DNA from: CAZKGE01 sp964541695
Lineage (GTDB): Bacteria; Bacillota; Clostridia; Christensenellales; CAG-138
Length of the DNA: 15,221 nt
Direction: 5' to 3'
Assembly (NCBI GenBank): GCA_964541695.1
Contig: CAZIRB010000054.1
Location: 1-15,221 of the forward strand
Shown here in pieces: positions 6,573 through 13,089 of this stretch. The notes beneath the pieces were generated by a model. The model was not told the origin of the DNA, ran no database searches, and saw only the letters and a list, made by a program, of their open reading frames with translations. Position 1 is the first letter of the stretch; the number at the start of each line of letters is the position of its first letter. The translations under genes and the position numbers were made by a program.

Positions 6573-7250
6573 ATGCGGGGGATAGGGGAACGGGAGGGTA
6601 CGTCGAGGGCTCCGCCCTCAAACACCCGCCAAAGGGCCGAGGGCCCTTTGGAAACCCGCAGGAAGGCCGGACGAACAGAACGGGTTCCCAAAGGGAGCGT
6701 TGGAAACTTCCCACAGTTTGCAATGGTCGCGGTGCGTTGCGGCTAAAACCGCCGCCTTCCGCTTCCTTGCTCACTGGGCCCGCGCCTCGCTTCATCCGCC
6801 GCAGGCGGCGCTCGGCTCCGGCCCTCTCAAACCCCTGCCAAAGGGCCGAGGGCCCTTTGAAAACCCGCAGGAAGGCTGGACGAACAGAACGGGTTTCCAA
6901 AGGGGGTTTCCCCCTTTGGTGGGGTGCAGGGGCGAAGCCCCTGCAAAGGGAGCGTTGGAAACTTCCCACAGTTTGCAATGGTCGCGGTGCGTTGCGGCTA
7001 AAACCGCCGCCTTCCGCTTCCTTGCTCACTGGGCCCGCGCCTCGCTTCATCCGCCGCAGGCGGCGCTCGGCTCCGGCCCTCTCAAACCCCTGCCAAAGGG
7101 CCGAGGGCCCTTTGAAAACCCGCAGGAAGGCTGGACGAACAGAACGGGTTTCCAAAGGGGGTTTCCCCCTTTGGTGGGGTGCAGGGGCGAAGCCCCTGCA
7201 AAGGGAGCAGGGTGCAGGGCAAAGACCCCGCAAAAAAACCGTTTCCTCTC
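6573..7250. repeat. Intergenic repeat tract 4, with 255-bp tandem duplication
   Basis: Gene-free region. First an inverted module: outer hairpin GAGGGCTCCGCCCTC (6605-6619) and inner hairpin (6629-6651). Then two exact tandem copies of a 255-bp unit, 6690-6944 and 6945-7199. Each contains the 134-bp element (6707-6840, 6962-7095), an inner hairpin (around 6839-6861 in copy one, with one mismatch), a 30-odd base spacer, a forward inner hairpin (6897-6919) and an outer hairpin GCAGGGGCGAAGCCCCTGC (6926-6944). Because 255 is divisible by three, open frames run through both copies and mimic a repeat protein; no start signal or codon pattern supports coding. Confidence 0.9.
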
Positions 7251-7302
7251 GCCCCGCCCTCCGCCCCCCCGCCCTCCGTCTCCCCGTCCTCCCTCGCCCT
7301 GC
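7251..7302. other. C-rich tract (G-quadruplex motif on minus strand)
   Basis: Pyrimidine-rich stretch with C runs of 3-7 bases between the repeats and the ICMT promoter. The minus strand reads GGG-C-GGGGGGG-CGGA-GGG-C-GGGG, which fits the G3+N1-7 quadruplex pattern. No coding potential is seen. Confidence 0.6.
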
Positions 7303-7327
7303 CGGTGACGCCGCGCCCGATCCGTGC

Positions 7328-7333
7328 TATACT
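7328..7333 (+). promoter_or_regulatory. -10 element for the ICMT-family gene
   Basis: TATACT about 45 bp before the start codon, in the context CTATACTGG, which is similar to the -10 regions at 3105 and 3598. No clear -35 is visible. Confidence 0.45.
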
Positions 7334-7377
7334 GGCGCTGGAGCGGAGGCGGGCAGCGCCGCCGCGAGGGGGAGCGC

Positions 7378-8052
7378 ATGAAAAAGCGGGCGGTTTCCTA
7401 TGTCGTTCGGGTGTCGGTCCAGCACGTGCTCGGGCTGGCGTTTTATCTGGCGGGCGCGGGCGGGAAGCTGGGGCCGCGGGCGCTGATCTATTTCTGCATG
7501 TACTTTATCGTAACGGCCGTTTCGATGGCGGTGATGCTGCGGCACAACCCCGAGACGCTCGCGGAGCGCGACAAGACGAACACGAACTCGCCCCTGTGGG
7601 ACAAAATCCTGCTGGGCGTCTATTGGCTAATTGCGTTCTTTGTCGTCTATCTTGTCGCGGGGCTCGAGGCGAAAAATGCGCCGGCGATCGGCTGGGCGTT
7701 CTGGCTCGGCATGCTGCTGACGCTGGCCTCGTCGGCGCTGAGCCTGTACGCGCTGACGGTCAACACGTTCCTCGAGTCGACGGCGCGCGTGCAAACGGAC
7801 CGCGGCCAAACGGTCTGCCGCGAGGGCCCGTACCGCGTCGTGCGGCACCCGACGTACGCGGCGGCCCTGCTGTTCTCGGCGGCGCTCCCGCTCGTGTTCG
7901 GCACGCCGCTCGTCGGCGGCTCGGCCGTCGTCATCGCCGCGGTGATCGTCGTGCGCACGATCAAGGAGGATAAGATGCTGATCGAGTCGCTCACGGGGTA
8001 CGCGGAATACGCCGCGGAAACGCGTTATCGCCTCGTGCCGTTTGTGTGGTAA
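7378..8052 (+). CDS. Isoprenylcysteine carboxyl methyltransferase-family membrane protein
   Basis: A 224-residue integral membrane protein of the ICMT/PEMT methyltransferase family. About five hydrophobic segments are visible (roughly residues 12-30, 35-55, 78-98, 102-125 and 160-190). The family signature is present: CREGPYRVVRHPTYAAALL (about 142-160), then EDKMLIESLTGYAEYAAETRYRLVPFVW at the C terminus, where the E-x-x-L...G-x-x-Y pattern helps bind S-adenosylmethionine. Bacterial members act on unknown lipids or small molecules; prenyl-cysteine substrates are not expected. GGGGGAG precedes the ATG. It is probably a single-gene transcript, since a terminator-like inverted repeat follows. 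Confidence 0.88.
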   Translation: MKKRAVSYVVRVSVQHVLGLAFYLAGAGGKLGPRALIYFCMYFIVTAVSMAVMLRHNPETLAERDKTNTNSPLWDKILLGVYWLIAFFVVYLVAGLEAKNAPAIGWAFWLGMLLTLASSALSLYALTVNTFLESTARVQTDRGQTVCREGPYRVVRHPTYAAALLFSAALPLVFGTPLVGGSAVVIAAVIVVRTIKEDKMLIESLTGYAEYAAETRYRLVPFVW

Positions 8053-8053
8053 A

Positions 8054-8091
8054 CGCGCAAAAAAGGCTCCGCGGCCCATGTTTTTTGCGCG
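8054..8091. terminator. Bidirectional terminator-like inverted repeat after ICMT gene
   Basis: Arms CGCGCAAAAAA (8054-8064) and TTTTTTGCGCG (8081-8091) are perfect reverse complements around a 16-base GC-rich loop. The left arm starts directly after the stop codon. Confidence 0.7.
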
Positions 8092-8158
8092 GCCGCGCAA
8101 CCTTTGCCCCTGTGCGCAGGTGTTTTAGATGGAATTTTGCAGGGAAGGAAACCCGAAT

Positions 8159-8698
8159 ATGAAGAAACTCTTGTCAATTTTGACTGCGGCGGCGCTGACG
8201 CTCGCCTTTGCCGCGTGCGCGGACAAGCCCGCCGCGCCCGAGCCGGCCGAAACCGCGGCGCAGCTGCCGAACCCCGTCGCGGACGTGGCCGACGCGTCGG
8301 CGTTTGCGCCGCTCGGCGTGGCAATCGACGCGCCGCAGGGCGCCGAGGACGTAAGCTGCAGCATCATCGCGGACAAGATCGCGCAGATCCTGTTTGCCTA
8401 CGGCGGCAGAGGGTATACCTACCGCGCGGCAACGGCGGACGAGGACATCTCCGGCGTATACGAGACGTTCGACGACGATGCGCTCAGCACGGTCGTCGAC
8501 GCGGACGGTTACAGCGTCGAGGTCACGACGCGGACGATCGGCGGCGGCGCAAACGGCGCGCTCGCGGGTTGGACCTGCGGCGCGGCGCAGTACACGCTGT
8601 ACACGGGCGACGCCGTAAACGGCAACGACGTTGCCGCGCTGGCCGCCCTGCTCGCGGCCTCGACGGCCGAGGCGGCCGCGGCGACGGCGGCGCCGTGA
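8159..8698 (+). CDS. Putative lipoprotein of unknown function
   Basis: A 179-residue predicted lipoprotein. The signal peptide MKKLLSILTAAALTLAFAAC places the lipidated cysteine at C20 with an A-F-A-A-C lipobox. After an Ala/Pro-rich linker, the domain has the order APLGVAIDAPQG, CSIIADKIAQILFAYGGRGYTYRAAT, DEDISGVYETF and GWTCGAAQYTLYTGD. This pattern resembles small extracytoplasmic domains (DUF4367-like) common in Clostridia, but I cannot assign a role. The open frame starts 30 bp earlier; the ATG at 8159 fits the signal peptide and has AGGGAAGGA upstream. It ends 13 bp before the convergent EFR1 gene stop. Confidence 0.75.
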   Translation: MKKLLSILTAAALTLAFAACADKPAAPEPAETAAQLPNPVADVADASAFAPLGVAIDAPQGAEDVSCSIIADKIAQILFAYGGRGYTYRAATADEDISGVYETFDDDALSTVVDADGYSVEVTTRTIGGGANGALAGWTCGAAQYTLYTGDAVNGNDVAALAALLAASTAEAAAATAAP

Positions 8699-8711
8699 CG
8701 CGGCCGAACGC

Positions 8712-9458
8712 CTAGTCCGCGCGTTCCGTAAAGTAATACCGGCCCCTGCCGCGCGTGGCCGCGCCGTACTGGATGGCGCGCGCGGGACAGCGGTTGATGC
8801 AGCTTAGGCACAGCTCGCAGCTTCGCGGCGTCCATACAGGCCGCCCGCCTGTGAGGCGGATCGCGCGGGCCGGACAGTTGCGCTCGCAAAGCCCGCAGCC
8901 GGTGCAGGTTTGTTCGGCGAAGAACGGCTTCGTCCGCCGCCCGAACGCGTTGAACAGCGGGCCGAATACCGACGTTTTCACGCGCGGGGAACCGCCCTCG
9001 CGCACGTCGGTGACGGCCTTTTTTGCTAGAATATCCGCCGCGATGGCCGATAGCCGCCCGGCAGCGGCGGCGATTTTTTGATGCGCGTCCGCCGGCGCGT
9101 CCACGTCGAAGCCGATCACGTAGTTGCTCGGCATCGTCAGCGAATACGCCGAGACGAGCGGGAACACGCGTTTCAGCGCGCGCATCGCATGCCCCGCCGC
9201 GCCGCCGCACGTGCAGACCGCGTAGCAAAACGCGCCCTGCGGCACCCGCAGCCGCCGCGCAAACCGCAGCACGATCTCGGGCGGCAGCCACGCATAGACC
9301 GGGAACACGATGCCGACCGCGCCGTCCCGGCCCGCAATCGGCACGGTTTCGCCGTCCGCGGGCAGGGATTTTATGTCGGCCGCCTCGTCATGGGTCAGCT
9401 CCGCGAGCCGGCGCGCGGCCCACCCCGAGTTGCCGGTGCCAGAAAAGAAATAGATCAC
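8712..9458 (-). CDS. EFR1-family flavodoxin/ferredoxin fusion protein
   Basis: A 248-residue redox protein with an N-terminal flavodoxin-like domain (FMN phosphate loop FFSGTGNSG at about residues 4-12) and a C-terminal pair of [4Fe-4S] motifs, CTGCGLCERNCP and CELCLSCINRCP (within about residues 182-232). Such proteins are thought to carry electrons in anaerobes; partners are unknown. The frame opens at a GTG at 9473, but the second GTG at 9458 has GGGAGG seven bases upstream and gives the typical start IYFFSGTGNS. That start overlaps the TGA of the ArsC/Spx-like gene by 4 bp (GTGA), indicating translational coupling. Confidence 0.92.
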   Translation of the reverse strand: MIYFFSGTGNSGWAARRLAELTHDEAADIKSLPADGETVPIAGRDGAVGIVFPVYAWLPPEIVLRFARRLRVPQGAFCYAVCTCGGAAGHAMRALKRVFPLVSAYSLTMPSNYVIGFDVDAPADAHQKIAAAAGRLSAIAADILAKKAVTDVREGGSPRVKTSVFGPLFNAFGRRTKPFFAEQTCTGCGLCERNCPARAIRLTGGRPVWTPRSCELCLSCINRCPARAIQYGAATRGRGRYYFTERAD

Positions 9459-9802
9459 AGTTTTGCCTCCCACTCGGGCTCGCGGAATCCCACGAGCACG
9501 AAGCCGTCGCCGACGAGGATCGGCCTTTTTACGAGCATGCCGTCGGCGGCAAGCAATTTTAGCTGCGCGTCCTCGTCCATGCCGGCTAGCTTTTCGGCAA
9601 GCCCGAGCGCCTTGTACTGCAGGCCGCTCGTGTTGAAAAAGCGCTTGAGCGGCAGCCCGCTTATGCGGTGCCAGGCGGCCAGTTCGTCGTAGGTCGGATT
9701 GTCGATCTTAATGTCGCGCACCGTATACGCAACATGGCGCGCGTCGAGCCATTGGCGCGCCCTCTGGCACGTCGTGCAGCGCGGGTAACAGACAAACAGC
9801 AT
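9455..9802 (-). CDS. ArsC/Spx/YffB-family thioredoxin-fold protein
   Basis: A 115-residue thioredoxin-fold protein of the ArsC/Spx family. It starts MLFVCYPRCTTCQRARQWL, with C9 and C12 in a C-T-T-C motif. It carries the family signatures ISGLPLKRFFNTSG and LVKRPILV, the latter holding the cis-proline region. The CxxC suggests redox or Spx-like activity; whether it reduces arsenate cannot be told, and no arsB or arsR lies in the window. The start is the ATG at 9802, with AGGGGGTGG upstream; a GTG nine bases earlier would sit on the Shine-Dalgarno itself. It is translationally coupled to the EFR1 gene, suggesting joint function in thiol/redox balance. Confidence 0.88.
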   Translation of the reverse strand: MLFVCYPRCTTCQRARQWLDARHVAYTVRDIKIDNPTYDELAAWHRISGLPLKRFFNTSGLQYKALGLAEKLAGMDEDAQLKLLAADGMLVKRPILVGDGFVLVGFREPEWEAKL

Positions 9803-9829
9803 CGTTTCCACCCCCTGAAAGTATCATAT

Positions 9830-10061
9830 CACGCCGCATCAGCTTTGCGCCACGACGCGTTAAGAATGCGCCGCGTCAGGTCTCGTATTTCTCGATCACG
9901 ACGTTCAGCCGGCCCTTTTTCGTCAGCCCCGCGGGGCCGCGGCAGCACGCCGCATCAGCTTTGCGCCACGACGCGTTAAGAATGCGCCGCGTCAGGTCTC
10001 GTATTTCTCGATCACGACGTTCAACCGGCCTTTTTTCGTCAGCCCCGCGGGGCCGCGGCAG
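9830..10061. repeat. 116-bp tandem duplication over the 3' end of ylmH
   Basis: Two consecutive 116-bp copies, 9830-9945 and 9946-10061, differ at two positions seen by eye (CAGCCGGCCC against CAACCGGCCT). The gene-proximal copy contains the last part of ylmH with its stop codon; the distal copy is a remnant between ylmH and the ArsC/Spx-like gene. Confidence 0.95.
9876..9945 (-). pseudogene. Duplicated ylmH C-terminal remnant
   Basis: The distal copy of the 116-bp duplication keeps 22 codons of the ylmH end (RGPAGLTKKGRLNVVIEKY...) and the stop. It has no start codon or ribosome binding site of its own and is not expected to be translated as a separate product. Confidence 0.85.
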
Positions 10062-10753
10062 ACGAAGCGGCCGTAGCCGCGCACAGACACGACGTCGCCC
10101 GGGCGCGGCGAGGCGCTGCCTTTTTGGCACGGCGCACCGTTTATGAACACGCGGCCCTGCGTAAACAGCTCCGCGCTCTCCTCGCGCGCGAGACGGTACG
10201 CCTTGGCGATCACGCCGTCGAGGCGCTCGCCCGCGACCTGCAGCGTCTGCGGCGCGAGCCGCACGGCCGCTGCCGCGGGCGGCGCGTCGACCGCCGCGCA
10301 GCGCACGCTTGTGCGCTTGACGCGCGCAAGGTTCTCGATCAGAAACGGCGCGATCATGCGCTTGCAGAACACATACCCCGCGTTTTCATGCACAAATATG
10401 TCGCCGAGCGCCTCGCGCGCCACCCCGAGGTTCAGCAGCGCGCCCAGAAAATCCCGGTGCGTCAGCGCGTCGGCAAACTTGTCGCTCCTGGGCCGCACCT
10501 CCACGCAGGCGATCGGGAACGGCTCCTCATAGCCGCACAGCGCCGCGGACCCGAACCGCGCCATCCGCCGCTCGCAGCCCTCCATTCCGCCGAACGTTTC
10601 CGGCGCCGTCTCGGCCAGCGCGCCCCGCATCCCCGCCAGCACCGCCAACTCGTGCAGCGAGAGAAAATCCGTGTACGCGTAAACGCCGCGCTCCCGCGCG
10701 CGGCCCGCCAGCTCGGTCAGGCGCTTTTGAAAGAGTTCCGTTCCCTCCGTCAT
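9992..10753 (-). CDS. ylmH: YlmH-like RNA-binding protein with S4 domain
   Basis: A 253-residue protein of the YlmH family, found near division genes in many Firmicutes and linked to ribosome-associated quality control in Bacillus. The N-terminal part (about 1-170) includes YTDFLSLHELAVL and the family stretch HRDFLGALLNLGVAREALGDIFVHENAGYVFC. The S4 domain lies at about 175-240 (RLDGVIAKAYRLAREESAELFTQGRVFING). The normal division-gene neighbours (sepF, divIVA) are absent. The ATG at 10753 fits the family start and lies only 6 bases after a TATAAT -10 with no Shine-Dalgarno, so the mRNA may be leaderless. The 3' end is part of a tandem duplication. Confidence 0.92.
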   Translation of the reverse strand: MTEGTELFQKRLTELAGRARERGVYAYTDFLSLHELAVLAGMRGALAETAPETFGGMEGCERRMARFGSAALCGYEEPFPIACVEVRPRSDKFADALTHRDFLGALLNLGVAREALGDIFVHENAGYVFCKRMIAPFLIENLARVKRTSVRCAAVDAPPAAAAVRLAPQTLQVAGERLDGVIAKAYRLAREESAELFTQGRVFINGAPCQKGSASPRPGDVVSVRGYGRFVCRGPAGLTKKGRLNVVIEKYET

Positions 10754-10759
10754 GGCCAA

Positions 10760-10768
10760 ATTATACCA
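10760..10768 (-). promoter_or_regulatory. Extended -10 promoter of ylmH directly before the start codon
   Basis: Minus-strand TGGTATAAT, with the hexamer at 10760-10765. Only six bases (TTGGCC) separate the hexamer from the ATG, so transcription should begin at or next to the start codon. No convincing -35 is visible. Confidence 0.65.
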
Positions 10769-10771
10769 CGG

Positions 10772-11400
10772 AGCGCGGTGTGAGCGCCAGCGGCGGCAAG
10801 GAAACGAAGGAGCAAAGGAAATACGCTGGAGGGTACGCTGGGGGCGCTTGCCCCCAGACCCCGCCAAAGGGCCGAAGGCCCTTTGGAAACCCCAGGAGCC
10901 GTAGGCAAAAACCTATACGATAACAGACTAATCGTCCGGCAGAATGAGTTCCAAGGGCCTTCGGCCCTTGGCGGCGGGATTATACTACAGAGCGCGACGG
11001 GAACGCCAGCGGCGGGGTACGGGGAGACGAAGGGGTACATTGGAGGATACGTTGGGGACTCCGCCCCCAAACCCCTGCCAAAGGGCCGAAGGCCCTTGAC
11101 CCATGGGGCGCGACGGGAACGCCAGCGGCGGGGTACGGGGAAACGAAGGGGTACGTTGGAGGCTCCGCCCCCAAACCCCTGCCAAAGGGCCGAAGGCCCT
11201 TTGGAAACCCTAGGAGCAGGTGCACGATCTCACGTTGCCACCGCGAGATAGACTTCCAACAAGTTTTCGAAACCCATTCTACCGGATGCTTAGTCCGTTA
11301 GCACACAGTCCTTCGCTTACAGCAATGCGGGTTTCCAAAGGGCCTCCGGCCCTTTGGCGAAGGCTTGGAGGCGGAGCCTCCAACGTACTCCTCCAACGTT
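10772..11400. repeat. Intergenic repeat tract 5 (between hcp 3' end and ylmH)
   Basis: Gene-free region with modules: outer CTGGGGGCGCTTGCCCCCAG (10838-10857) and inner hairpin (10864-10886); inner hairpin CCAAGGGCC / GGCCCTTGG (10951-10971); outer TTGGGGACTCCGCCCCCAA (11052-11070) with truncated inner (11078-11098); outer TTGGAGGCTCCGCCCCCAA (11156-11174) with inner (11182-11204); and inner (11335-11357) with outer TTGGAGGCGGAGCCTCCAA (11365-11383). A longer direct repeat, starting near ATTATACYACRGAGCGCG and running through AACGCCAGCGGCGG, occurs at about 10760, 10979 and (truncated, starting at GCGCGACGGG) 11108. The segment 11216-11330 between two head-to-head modules is unique and lacks coding potential. 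Confidence 0.85.
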
Positions 11401-11437
11401 TCCTTCCCCCACTCAAAACCGCCTCCCCAACGCAACA

Positions 11438-11463
11438 GCGCGGGACGGTTACCCGTCCCGCGC
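11438..11463. terminator. Hairpin downstream of hcp
   Basis: Stem GCGCGGGACGG / CCGTCCCGCGC with a 4-base loop lies 25 bp after the hcp stop. The minus-strand side lacks a T-run, while the plus side has TTTT shortly after, so it could act as a transcript end or a stabilising 3' structure for the ferredoxin-hcp mRNA. Confidence 0.5.
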
Positions 11464-11487
11464 CGCGTTTTCCCTAAATCCCGTTCC

Positions 11488-13071
11488 CTATCCCAGCAGC
11501 GCGGCGAGGTCCTCCGCCGGCGTCGTGATGGGTGCGATGTGGTAGTGCTCGACGAGGTAGTTGAGCACGTTCTTGGACACGAACGCGGGCAGCGTCGGCC
11601 CCAAGCGAATGTTCTTGATACCGAGGTACAGAAGCGTCAAGAGGACGCAGACGGCTTTCTGCTCGTACCAGGACAGCACCATGGACAGCGGCAGGTCGTT
11701 GACGCCGCAGCCGAACGCGCCGGCGAGCGCCACGGCGACCTGAATCGCGCTGTAGGCGTCGTTGCACTGGCCCATGTCCATCAGCCGCGGCAGGCCGCCG
11801 ATCGTGCCGAGATCGAGGTCGTTGAAGCGGAACTTGCCGCAGGCCAATGTAAGGACGACGGTGTCGGGCGGCGTGAGGCGCACGAACTCCGTGTAATAAT
11901 TGCGGCCGGGCTTGGCGCCGTCGCAGCCGCCGACGAGGAAGAAATGCTTAATCGCGCCGGACTTGACGGCGTCGACCACCTTGTCCGCGACGGACAGCAC
12001 CGTGCTGTGGCCAAAACCCGTCGTGACGGTGGCGCCGCCGTTGATGCCGGTCATGGGGCGGTCCTCGGCATAGCCGCCGAGCGCGAGCGCTTTCTCGATG
12101 ACGGGCGTAAAGTCCTTGTTCTCGCCGATGTGCACGATCTCCGGGAACGCGACGACCTCGGTCGTAAACACGCGGTCGGCGTACGACGGCCGCGGCGGCA
12201 TGAGGCAGTTGGTCGTGAACACGACTGGCCCGGGGATATTGTCAAATTCCTTCTGCTGGTTCTGCCACGCGGTGCCGAAGTTGCCTTTAAGGTGCGTATA
12301 TTTCTTCAGCTCCGGATAGGCGTGCGCGGGCAGCATCTCGCCGTGCGTATAGATATTGACGCCCTTGCCCTCGGTCTGCTCGAGCAGGAGCTTGAGGTCC
12401 AGCAGGTCGTGGCCGGTCACGACGATGAACGGCCCCTTCTCGACGGTCAGCGGCACGGTCGTGGGCACGGGCGTGCCGAACGTCTCCGTATTGGCGCGGT
12501 CCAGCAGCGCCATGCACGCGTAGTTGGCCTCGCCGACCTTGAGCACGACGGGCAGAAGCTGCTCCATGCCCCAGTCCTCACCCACGGCGTACATGCCCTC
12601 GTAGAAGAACGCGTTCACGGTTTCGTCGCTGTAGCCCAGCATCAGCGCGTGGTACGCGTACGCGGCCATGCCGCGCAGCCCAAACAGGATCAGCGCCTTG
12701 AGCGAGCGGACATCCTCATCCGCCGTCCAGACGCGCTCCATGTCTTGGTCCTCGATGCCCTTGCCGCCGTCGGCGCGCTGCGCGATGAGCGCTTCCTTTG
12801 CGCGCGTGACCGCTTCGATGCGCTTTTCGATGACCGCGCCGTCAAAATTGACGTTCGTTATGGTCGTGAACAACCCGGCGATCAGCGCGCGATGCGCGTC
12901 GCTCGCCGGCTTCTCGCCCTGCGCCGCGCGCGCAAGGCCGACCATGGCGCCCGTCAACCTGTCCTGGAGCTTTGCGACCTCGGATTTCTTGCCGCAAACC
13001 CCCGCTTTGCCGGTGCAGCCGCTGCCGAACGCGGTCTGCTCGCACTGGAAACAAAACATCTCTGTCGTCAT
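11488..13071 (-). CDS. hcp: Hydroxylamine reductase / hybrid cluster protein
   Basis: A 527-residue hybrid cluster protein. Hcp reduces hydroxylamine in vitro and acts as a nitric oxide reductase / nitrosylation-related enzyme in nitrosative stress. The N-terminal cluster cysteines are C7, C10, C19 and C26 (C-x2-C-x8-C-x6-C), the short-spaced class found in anaerobes. All hybrid-cluster ligands are seen: H221 (VVTGHD), E245 (YTHGEM), C289 (TTNCLM), C383 (VGGCDG), C411 (LACGKF), C436 (MGQCND), E470 and K472 (WYEQKA). It is likely active. GGAGGAT precedes the ATG. It follows the ferredoxin-like gene by 18 bp in one operon. The long plus-strand frame opposite is an antisense shadow. Confidence 0.98.
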   Translation of the reverse strand: MTTEMFCFQCEQTAFGSGCTGKAGVCGKKSEVAKLQDRLTGAMVGLARAAQGEKPASDAHRALIAGLFTTITNVNFDGAVIEKRIEAVTRAKEALIAQRADGGKGIEDQDMERVWTADEDVRSLKALILFGLRGMAAYAYHALMLGYSDETVNAFFYEGMYAVGEDWGMEQLLPVVLKVGEANYACMALLDRANTETFGTPVPTTVPLTVEKGPFIVVTGHDLLDLKLLLEQTEGKGVNIYTHGEMLPAHAYPELKKYTHLKGNFGTAWQNQQKEFDNIPGPVVFTTNCLMPPRPSYADRVFTTEVVAFPEIVHIGENKDFTPVIEKALALGGYAEDRPMTGINGGATVTTGFGHSTVLSVADKVVDAVKSGAIKHFFLVGGCDGAKPGRNYYTEFVRLTPPDTVVLTLACGKFRFNDLDLGTIGGLPRLMDMGQCNDAYSAIQVAVALAGAFGCGVNDLPLSMVLSWYEQKAVCVLLTLLYLGIKNIRLGPTLPAFVSKNVLNYLVEHYHIAPITTPAEDLAALLG

Positions 13072-13089
13072 TAATTGTCCATCCTCCTG

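Noticed and set aside
6181..7233. Minus-strand open frame with repeated protein segments (350 codons), and the matching plus-strand frames at 6700-7381
   Set aside because: The apparent protein repeats come from the 255-bp DNA duplication, whose length is a multiple of three. There is no start signal, and the frame crosses a terminator and the two small genes.
9455..9802. Arsenic resistance operon
   Set aside because: There is no arsR, arsB or acr3 neighbour, and the family also includes Spx-like and YffB-like proteins of other function.
1..11400. CRISPR array
   Set aside because: Repeats are hairpin modules of varying sequence with irregular spacers; there is no regular repeat-spacer period and no cas gene.
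11365..13074. Plus-strand open frame of 569 codons
   Set aside because: It is the antisense of hcp; its composition is Arg/Ala/Asp/Val-rich with no domain, and hcp on the minus strand is complete with all ligands.
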